The translations under genes and the position numbers were made by a program. Under the pieces are notes generated by a model. It searched no databases and was not told the origin of the DNA. It saw only the letters and a list, made by a program, of their open reading frames with translations. From Nematopogon swammerdamellus (lineage: Eukaryota > Arthropoda > Insecta > Lepidoptera > Adelidae): 64,000 bases of DNA. Shown one piece after another: positions 55,747 through 64,000 of this stretch; the first letter of the stretch is position 1; every line of letters begins with the position of its first letter. The stretch spans positions 11,989,891 through 12,053,890 of the forward strand of contig OX336349.1 of NCBI GenBank assembly GCA_946902875.1, in the 5' to 3' direction.

Positions 55747-57166
55747 GATGATGAAATGTTTAATGTGTTCTATAGTGGTTAGGTAAATTAAACAACAAAA
55801 TAAAGGATATGCAAATTTACATTTAATCTACAATATAATTTAAATATTAACACAAAATTGCACGTTTCACAATTGATGAATCTAACGGAATAATAAATCT
55901 ACTGTCAATAAAATAAAATATGTAGAACACATACTAAAATGTTAGTTAGTAACTCATTAACAAAAAATTACAAAACACATAAACAATTATTAAATTATAT
56001 TCCGAACATCATTAATGCACGAAAATTGTATGAGAAATTAATTAATGATCCGATTATTTGCGCCTACTGAGGAGTTCGGTATAATTTGTCCATTACCTTA
56101 ATCAAGTTTACAATGCTTAATGGAGAGGTGATTAATGATATCATAATCATCGTGTCTAATCACTTCTTTAGTTCTGCCGCTTCTACTTTCACACTCCAAG
56201 CGCAAGCGGTAAGTATGAAAGCAATTAATATTACAGAAACATTAAATATGTGAGTCATTATTATGTACTATCGTATAATAACAAGGAAATAGAACTGTAG
56301 GTAAAATCTAGTCTAGCTAGATCAACACCTATCAATCACTCTCTGGTTCAAGATTAAGACAATGTAGATTTTTTTCAAATATTTGGTTCAGTAAGCAGGT
56401 AACGGTTTATCAAACTACGAGTATAATTTGAATACATAACGAGATTGTTTTCAATCAATAATTTAGTACTTTAAAGCCTACATTAAAATGATGGCTATTT
56501 CTAAATAAATAGAACGAATGTTTTTTTTTTTGTGTAAAGAAAAATATTGTTCTAGCATTATTGTGGCTGTGTACTTACTAAACGCTGTTTGTGTTTGAAC
56601 ACAGCCTTACATCATGAGACGCGTGCTGTAATAGCCCATAAGGAGTGAGAAGAAAGCGCTATCAAAACTACCGATAATCATATAGACGTAACTCCGGACA
56701 CATAAAAAAATTTCATATCCATTATTTCCTAAGACGTAAGGTTCAATTTTCTTCGATGATAATCATTTAAAATAAGTCATTCTTGGCCTCGAATTAGCCC
56801 GCGACGTCGAAGATCTCATATTTGAAGACAAAAAGCTCAAGTTAAATGATGGGTTAAAAGAATTGGACCGTATGCATTGACAATAGCGTTTAGATTTTAA
56901 CGAAGAAATCGATAAAGTTTTGATAGAAATGTGAAAGGCCAGCATCGTGGGAAATGAAGCGTGCCCGCAAGCGTGCCATGAAACTTAGCGAGTGAATGAG
57001 AGACGCAGTCGTTGCGGTAACAAACTAAAAAGTACAACAAGCGTACAACAAGTAAAAGTACAAGCGAATAACGAAAAAGGTACAAAAGACTCGATGCGAC
57101 TGCGGCGGGCGTAGGAGTATGGATCGAATATTTTTGGACATGTTCAACAGTTTACATGTATAGTTT
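55747..57166. other. Gene-free AT-rich stretch
   Basis: No element recognised. Confidence 0.4.
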
Positions 57167-57524
57167 GTCAGTCTCCGCGGTAGCTCAATCCAATTTCTGA
57201 ACGCGATCGATCGACCGCGTTCAGAACTTGGATCGTGGTTCGGATTCCACATAAAAACTGTAGGTCCCTTTCCTTATTACCTTATTAGGTGGTAGATCTT
57301 AACCCGCCCGGGTTGGTACCACCGCACTAAATGAAGGATTGGTCGAAGCAGCTATGTAAATAGTTGGTGTTTTCGGTCCAGGTCAGTGTAGCCGCCACGA
57401 CCAAAGGGAAGCACTGACATGACATCTAGTATATCAAGGTGTTTAAATGGTGTAGTATATATGGGCTGATTTCAGGGGGTTGCAGGTGCGATGTAGCTAA
57501 CGGTATAAGTTTCCATTAAGAAAA
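57167..57524 (+). mobile_element. Modular SINE, head with palindrome in place of the 5S module
   Basis: Starts 'gtcagtctccgcggtagctc' (A-box region), but the 5S-like module is replaced by a ~42-bp imperfect palindrome (ccaatttctgaacgcg.. / ..cgcgttcagaacttgg, about 57189-57230). The B box region 'gtggttcggattccaca' and the body follow. The 3' end has an insertion (gtgtttaaatggtgtagt). Confidence 0.8.
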
Positions 57525-57646
57525 TATGTACACAGAGCATTTACGTTGATTAGAGGGGAAAAACAGACCTTGTCGGTGCGCCGCAGCCGCAAGTAGTAGT
57601 TTAATTACCTACACATAACAAACGTATGACGAAATACCTAATTCAT

Positions 57647-58040
57647 GTCAGCCTTGATAGCTCAGTGGTGCAGACAGTCGACTGTTGCTATTGCTGATGG
57701 TTAAGCAACGCTGGGCCGGTCAGTACTTGGATGGGTGACCGCTCGACCGTTGGTGGCTGACCGTGGTTCGGATTCCACGTAAAACTTGTAGGTCTTTTCC
57801 CTTCTTACCTTACTAGGTGGTAGGGTTCAACCCGCCCGGGTTGGTACCACCGCACTGAATGAAACGTCGGTTGAAACGGCTATTTAAATAGTTTTCCGTC
57901 CAGTTCAGTGTAGCCGGCACGACCGACGACCGAAGGGAAGCACTGACATGGCACCTAGTTCACCCGGTGTTATGGGCTGACATCATGGATGTTGTAGGTG
58001 ATGAGATGAAGCCAACCGCGTCAGTTTCCATAAAAAAAAA
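57647..58040 (+). mobile_element. Modular SINE, best full-length copy, tRNA/5S chimeric head
   Basis: A box TAGCTCAGTGG (57658-57668) matches the tRNA consensus exactly. 57700-57742 (gttaagcaacgctggg.., cagtacttggatgggtgacc) matches the eukaryotic 5S rRNA internal control region with few differences, covering its box A, intermediate element and box C. B-box-like ggttcggattcc is at 57765-57776. The SINE body follows, then the conserved 3' hairpin (acatcatgg..ggtgatg) and an A9 tail. Length 394 bp. Expected to be a Pol III transcript mobilised by a LINE in trans; no LINE in this window shares the 3' end. Confidence 0.92.
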
Positions 58041-58617
58041 TCATTTTTATAACCTCTATCTTCCCTAATATTTAACCGTTGTGTGTTCCTCCTGCTCACT
58101 TGTAATATGTATATCACTAGATATCAGTTACATTTAAAAACTCTCACGAACGCATTTCACAATCTCTGCGGTGAGTTTCTCACGAAAGGCATCTGAAATT
58201 AGGATACAATTATTAATTCTGCCTCCTAAACGTACAGCCGCGCAATTCGCGCGCACACACACAAGGTGGAACGCACAAAATGGGCGATAAATTCCAATCA
58301 TGTCTTGAATGTGCCTGCGGTATGGCGCCGTTCCCTCCCACCCCGCCCTCGCCGCACCGCTCCGGCCACCACGCGGCCACTGGGTCGAAGGGCACGCAGT
58401 AGAACCTTCACTGCGCCTGACGAAGTAGAGGGATCTTTGACAGTCCATGAACTTTGTGTTTGACAAGAAAGAACTCCCAAGACCAAAAGATACATAATTA
58501 GGAGGGCTTAGTTTTTACAACAACGAATAAATAAATTTATGAATATTGTATTGTATTTATTAATCGTAATATAAAGTTATCCACATGCACATTATTTATT
58601 ATTAGATACAAGGTTTA
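58041..58617. other. Gene-free stretch with an unassigned GC-rich frame
   Basis: 58320-58420 is GC-rich. A 110-codon minus-strand frame (58134-58466, ending REKLTAEIVKCVRESF) spans it. I recognise no family, and frames overlap on both strands, so it is not called as a gene. Confidence 0.25.
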
Positions 58618-58750
58618 CTTTTTTTTATGTAAGCCAACATGGTGTCTGTTCCGAGAAACCAACGGTGCAGTCGACAGAGCCAAAATCACCTCTCCTCGGT
58701 AAACCACGCTCAGTTAGGTGCCATGCCAGCAGATTTGCAGACGATTTTCC
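58618..58750 (-). repeat. Possible retroposon 3' end with A-tail
   Basis: On the minus strand 'ggcatggcacctaactgagc', 'gtggtttaccgaggagaggt', 'gaacagacaccatgttggct', 'tacat' and an A8 tail (plus T run 58619-58626). No second copy in the window. Confidence 0.35.
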
Positions 58751-59063
58751 TGAAACATTTTCATTCATAAATGTTGATATAAATCTTTTCCTATCATTCA
58801 CTTCCATTTCTACATGTCTTTGGGCAGCTGGTCTATGTATGTATAGTGCTATTATGTTGCATCCAAAATTGCACATTTTTGCAACATGCCGCAATTCACA
58901 GTCAGACGAGAATGTAGTACTTACGAGTATACGAAAATACAGTCAGCATACTTACATTCTGAACAAACGAAGTTATTATATAAAGTTCTTATTAACTTAA
59001 GGTGTAAAACAGAAAACAACCATATTTTATTCAGTAGAGTAAAATTGTTTTAATTGTTTCTTA
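58751..59063. other. Gene-free stretch
   Basis: No feature recognised. Confidence 0.35.
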
Positions 59064-59297
59064 CATCCAGTGCGGTGGTACCATTCCACTTGGGTACAAT
59101 TTGAGCCTACCACCTATGAAGGGGCAAGAGAGGGGATCTACAGTTTTATAACGGTGAAGCGGCAGGTGTACTTAGGTATGCACGTACACTTTTCGGTCAG
59201 AACAAACTCATTGATACACGCCGACCGGATTCGATCCTCGAACCTCTCGCAATAGAAGGCGATGACACCCAGACCACTCGGCCACCAGCCGGCGGAC
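59064..59297 (-). mobile_element. Modular SINE, tRNA-like head without 5S module
   Basis: Minus strand: a 74-nt tRNA-like head with A box tggccgagtgg (59274-59284) and B-box-like ggatcgaatcc (59227-59237); the first and last six bases (gccggc/gtcggc) can pair like an acceptor stem. Then a spacer and 'actgtagatcccctctcttg', 'aggtggtaggctca', 'ggtaccaccgcactgga', clearly related to the body of the 5S-chimeric SINEs. It stops at the mid-body with no long A tail. It represents a different head on the same body. Confidence 0.8.
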
Positions 59298-60066
59298 TAT
59301 ATTTAAATTAAATAGTATTTAATCGTAAAATTGTGTTGCAGGCTGTCATTATTAGAGGTTAAAGTTGACAGATATGTAATATTATATTACATTAATACAC
59401 ATAAGAACAAGTTTGTTTCGTTTCTCCGATGATAAGCGCACTTACTCACTATATTTAAAGAGCTTTAAATATTTTTGCCGACACACTACATAGAGCCTAA
59501 CAGAATATTTACGTCGGTCTTGTGGTTGTATAAGCGAACAATAAACTTGCGGTGGGAGTGAACGTTCTAATCGTCGAGAAACGTGAAAAAATCCACCCAC
59601 AATGAGCGTACGCTGATTGAAAATAAAAAATAATAAAATATTTCACGACGTGCATAGAGTGCTTGCATGCGCGTACAGCCATCATTTTGGTGTGCCAAAA
59701 ACATGACGAGTAAAATTGTGTAAAAAAATTCTTAGTTTACTGTTTATAAGACAAATAAAAGATAATTTTGTACAACAACAAAAAAAAAAAAAAGAAAAAA
59801 AAAGGAAATTATTCTAAACTAAACTTAATAAAAAATTATATGCTCAAGAGATTTACGAAACGCCCATCGTTTCTTAAATTCGATATTTATTTTTGGAAAG
59901 GAGACGGATACGCTTTCATACAATCTTGGGCCCGATTATAAAAAGATGAAAATGGTGTCAATTAATAGCCTAAATATTATTAAATCTTCACTGAAAATTC
60001 AGCAGATTTTGGCGATCTGAGAGCAGAGTTTTTAGAAATTTAGTAAAAGTAAGGTTAAGTAACCAC
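59298..60066. other. Gene-free stretch with poly-A tract
   Basis: A/G-rich tract 59779-59808. Otherwise unassigned. Confidence 0.4.
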
Positions 60067-60195
60067 TTTTTTTTTATGGAAACTGACACGGTTGGCTACC
60101 TCACCTACAACATCCGTGATGTCAGCCCATAACACCGGGTGAACTAGATGCCATGTCAGTGCTTCCCTTCATTTCACGTCGGCTACACTGAACTG
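60067..60195 (-). mobile_element. Modular SINE, 3' fragment
   Basis: Plus strand T9, 'atggaaactgacacggttgg', 'catccgtgatgtcagcccat', to 'cggctacactgaactg'. 5'-truncated. Confidence 0.82.
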
Positions 60196-62289
60196 CTTGA
60201 TAGCTGATATGTATTTTATTTTTTATATTTTAGAACGGTATTTAGGTATATTTGTAAAGTAGGAGCCTGTTAGGAAACTCAAATGATAAAAATAAAACAA
60301 GTTTTTTTATTATTATTTATTCTTCTTCAATTATAATAAGAATGTCGTCCAAGAACTGTGCAGATGGTACTATATGTTCTTGGTACCTAGCACAACTAAG
60401 GTACCATATAGACATAACATAGGCGCAGCAACCAGACCCACCGCTTATTTATTACCCACTCAAAATTCTCTTCTATAGATCTGCTGTTGATGTTTGCTTC
60501 AAAATAATAAAATAATGCAATATAATGTCGAAACTTTTTTTCAGAATTTCTAGTTATTTATGTTTTGTAAATATTATGAAATGAAAATACAACTGACAGC
60601 TATGACAGCTCTTCTTCTTTATAAATTATTTCCTTTTATCACAGACTAGACACACAGACAGATCCATATATATATTATCCATATTATATATATGGATACT
60701 AGCGTTTTGCGTTTATTTACCTTTTGTTATTGTGAATGTTTAATTTTTTTAAATAGTAAAATGTTAATTGTAATGGATTTAATTACTTTAATTGAGTTAT
60801 TCATTTGGTGCTAGCGTTTTTATTTTGAAATGTTTAAAATCATGTATCTACCTACATTAATAGATTTTTAGTTTAATCGTAATCGGTATTTTTTTCAACA
60901 CTTTTTTTTAAATTTCTCGTTTTCTAGATTAAGAATTGGGTTGATATTTTACAGTTTGATGAAGAAAAATATAACAATTTTTTTGAACCATACCTCATTT
61001 TATTACAATCGGGCCCAAACATCCCCGTCTCCTTTCTTATTTCAAGAAATGTATATTTTTATTCGGGTGAGAATTAATATTAATGTATTCCTACATAAAA
61101 AATAAAGTCAAACGTCTAGCGAATGTATGCGTCTTCGTTTATAACTCAAGAACGGCTCAACCAGTTTATTTTCGGTTTTTTATTTTATAATACTACATAT
61201 CCCGTAAGGTTCAATCCCCCACGGACACATATAGCTAGTTAGCTAGTTAGACTCAGTTTTCATGTTACCGTGTCGTTGGTTACGATTCATAGTGACAAAA
61301 TTGATGACTAAAGTCGTATGATCAAATATCGAACCAAAAGTAAGTGTTACCTTTTTTTATGGATACGTGAGACACTTGGCACGCTCATGGTCAGCTTGGA
61401 TTGTTGAGCCGACGACGCACAATATATTTATAAACTGTGCCGCGCGCATGACTCATGTCTTTGAAATCTTGTTAATCGATACGCTTGTTTTTAGTTAGTC
61501 TCATCATCAATCAGATAAATAATATCTTGGCAAACATAGAAGTTCCAAAAGTGTACATGTTTAGTTTACAAAGTTACTTAAAAACATTATTTAGAGCAGA
61601 TCGATAATATCATGTTTTGTAGTGTACGTTCCGTGTCACAAAATGTTTTACTTTTAAAAACTTGTTTGTTCTCCGATATAATTGGCAGCTTGGCTTAAAT
61701 TATGCACGTAATACCTAAAAAGGAATACTATAAAATTAATGTCATAGGGTGGGAAGAAAGATTGGAAATAATGGAGAACTATGAAATGAAGACCTATCTA
61801 TATTTTAATTCATTGGATGTTAATTTAGTATGTTTAATTTACATCAAATAACATAAAATATAATTTAAATCAGCATTTAACGCTGAGAACAAATTAAACT
61901 AATTATTAGATGTCCAAGTGCGTAACATTGCATTTTATCCTCTTCCTCCTTATTATTACATTGTTATTATGAATAAAACAAAAACTAACACCGCGGTGTA
62001 CGTACGCAACTCTATAGACATATCAAGCAGTTTGTGATTATAATAATCGATGTTACGAAGCCAAATATGTCTGTTCGGATTTACGTGAAATTCCACTGCG
62101 TCTGCGTCTTGCGCCGAGCCGCCTACGCCGCGCATCGCCGCCGCGCCGCCGACTCCGGCGCACATCGTTCGTAGTTCCCACAGTTATTAGCTTGCTGGAA
62201 TGGTTAGTAATAATTAATTTTGCCAATTTTCGGCAGAAACATTTATGTTGAAAGTGAAATCTACTCGTAACAGAGTAATATCTGATTTC
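60196..62289. other. Gene-free AT-rich stretch
   Basis: 'cgtttataactcaagaacgg' at about 61136 is a scrap of the family at 36309. 62095-62165 is GC-rich (cgcatcgccgccgcgccgcc). An 8-bp direct repeat 'gctagtta' with palindrome character lies near 61232. No gene. Confidence 0.35.
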
Positions 62290-62690
62290 TTCATTTTTAG
62301 GTGAATGCTTTCCCACTTACACCATTCCAAATATCCCTACTTCATCCCTCATCTCACCCCCATCCATATCCGCCACACCTTCCGGACTCGCTCAAAACAT
62401 AAATATGTTGTTGATACCCAACTTCTGAGAACACATCGCTTTTCGAAATTGATCCAGTGTCGTACCGCGAAAATATTTAACGGTCTTCCGGTGAGTGTGT
62501 TCCCTACCACCTATAACCTGGGGATCTTCAAAAGGCGTGTCAATAATTTAGACGACGACCTTTTTGTCCGCACTATAGCCGGCATGGCGTCACTCTCAGC
62601 GTGGTTTCGCGCGGAGTGGTGTTATTGGCTGTGTCTGATTTTTCGTTAAAGTTCTGGGCATAGAAACTAGAGCCGGCTGTCGATAAAAAA
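62290..62690 (+). mobile_element. CR1-like LINE 3' end, family 1
   Basis: Frame at 62305-62649 reads KYVVDTQLLRTHRFSKLIQC, RTAKIFNGLPVSVFPTTYNL, GIFKRRVNNLDDDLFVRTI and stops. The 3' UTR ends 'agagccggctgtcgat' with an A9 tail. It matches 8166-8470 on the other strand closely, and the C-terminal extension is longer here. 5'-truncated, frame still open over the last ~110 codons. Confidence 0.8.
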
Positions 62691-62735
62691 AAATCTCAAC
62701 TCACGCACAGGAGGCCTAACGTCTAAGAAAGAATT

Positions 62736-62967
62736 ACATTGCATTGCATTGCATTACATTACATTGCATTATATTACATTACATTGCATTGCATTGCATT
62801 GCATTGCATGGCATTGCATTGCATTGCATTGCATTGCATTGAATTGCATTGAATTGCATTGAATTGCATTGCATTGCATTGCATTGCATTGCATTGCATT
62901 GCATTGCATTGCATTGCATTACATTGCATTACATTGCATTACATTGCATTACATTGCATTACATTTC
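62736..62967. repeat. (CATTG)n microsatellite, ~230 bp
   Basis: Uninterrupted stretches of cattg alternating with catta and attga variants. The 67-codon open frame here is a repeat artefact. It begins about 45 bp beyond the LINE tail. Confidence 0.95.
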
Positions 62968-64000
62968 ATTACAGTCACATGAAATCAGAATCTACATACG
63001 TATCTGTATGTATACATTAATCACCAGTAAATTGGTTTCTCTGTCTACCTAGATTACAAATCCATCACATTTTATCAATGTTAAGAAAACAATAAAACTA
63101 GTAAAGAACTGCGCTGAGAAACGACACAACAAATGGTCTCAACTTAACAGAACTATAGCAGCGGAGATACTAAACAGTAACGAAATAATGTTCATCGATC
63201 AGTAATCGAACTACCATTAAAATAGTTCCGATGATTGAAGTTCTCATGGCCCCTGTGAGAAAAATTTCTACGGCGGATTCCCCCTAAGAATATTCCTCAC
63301 AGTTGAACACTGTAATTTTACATTTAATCCCGGATTAAGATCGTCGTCTCATCTGTCGATGTTTGACAGATTCTGTCAATCCTCTAAGTTTAACTTTCAA
63401 AGTAATAAGTACTTTGTTAATTTGTAGATGTATCATCAATAAACAATTTAGAGTTTTAACTGGGCACTATTAATTGCGACAACATACAGACAAAAATCGA
63501 TTACAACGTTTTATAAAACTATCAGCTTTTATAAAATTATATTTATTGATTTGATATCAATTGGGACCATGGTGTTGTTTGGGCCCCAGAATAATTATTT
63601 ATTTCATTATTTTTGGAGAGGTACTTATAAAAAAATATATGTTGTTGTTATACTTTGTAATGTGGTATAACAGCAACATAACATATTATATTTTATTGAA
63701 TTCTGTCAAACACTCCATATCTGCCGTCACTTCGTAAAGGGGTAAATAAATGCGCAAGGACCAAAAATGATTTTCTGTCGTTTTGTGGGCTCAATTACAT
63801 GGGAGTGGTTCCGGATTCCTGAACGGATTCCATAAATTGTACTTGATTGATGTTAATGGATGGAGTTTCTGATCAGTGAGCTCTTTCAAATTGATCATTT
63901 TGTGAATTGGAGGTCTTATGCGAAACATATTGTATGTAAGCGTTTGTGTTCGTTGATCGTAAGTATTTTGTCTCTCGAAAAAGTTAATTATTTTGTGTAA
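62968..64000. other. Gene-free AT-rich stretch
   Basis: No repeat, gene or structure recognised to the end of the window. Confidence 0.4.

Noticed and set aside
57700..57742. A 5S rRNA gene fragment
   Set aside because: Only the internal control region is present, in the same place within two SINE copies; the 5S ends are missing.
58134..58466. 110-codon minus-strand frame that could be a host exon
   Set aside because: No family motif, competing frames on both strands in the GC-rich part, and no splice signals that would support it.
59220..59297. A possible functional tRNA gene on the minus strand
   Set aside because: A and B boxes and a 6-bp acceptor-like pairing are present, but the T stem does not pair properly, no anticodon arm is clear, and the sequence runs into the SINE body. 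Read as a SINE head.
62849..63052. 67-codon ORF with repeated LHCIA
   Set aside because: Translation of the (CATTG)n microsatellite.

Overview
The window looks like lepidopteran (moth or butterfly) nuclear DNA. It is AT-rich and has no bacterial-style gene packing. It is full of repeat families that I know from Lepidoptera: 5'-truncated RTE-clade LINE tails carrying the 'ctgctggacatAggcctctcc' motif, the 'gggttccgta' interspersed repeat, a Dong/R4-clade LINE seated in a (TAA)n target, a decayed mariner, and CR1-like LINE tails. I found no convincing host protein-coding gene. The few open frames that do encode recognisable protein all belong to transposable elements. The rest reads as intergenic or intronic DNA.

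Layout. 1-6.1 kb: repeat fragments, a three-copy ~115 bp tandem repeat, an internally deleted mariner (about 1813-2740), then the main coding feature, a Dong/R4-type LINE (2790 to about 6112) with reverse transcriptase and restriction-like endonuclease. One reading frame runs through the whole LINE, broken by only three stop codons and no frameshift. 6.1-20 kb: short LINE and SINE-like fragments, several hairpins and palindromes, and a LINE tail in which a C6 run has grown into a poly-G/C tract. 20-32 kb: foldback MITEs, a Penelope-like remnant with a decayed hammerhead-ribozyme-like core, a hAT-type MITE with 16-bp TIRs and an 8-bp target duplication, and SINEs. 32-45 kb: RTE, CR1-like and SINE fragments in AT-rich DNA. 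45.9-47.8 kb: a perfect 87-bp-arm hairpin followed by a Foldback-like element with 16 direct 68-bp units organised as a five-unit higher-order repeat, then about five inverted units. 48-64 kb: more SINEs, including the most complete copies, G4-type GC-rich DNA, pentanucleotide microsatellites and LINE tails.

The most interesting system is a modular SINE family with about a dozen copies. One shared body and poly-A tail is joined to at least three different heads. The first head is a tRNA-type A box and B box flanking a segment that closely matches the 5S rRNA internal control region. The second is a plain tRNA-like head. The third is a non-tRNA 'gtgtggggccgg' head that also occurs in a separate element in the same window. 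The family appears to have evolved by template switching between small RNAs and other retroelements. All element identifications come from reading the sequence; no database search was run.
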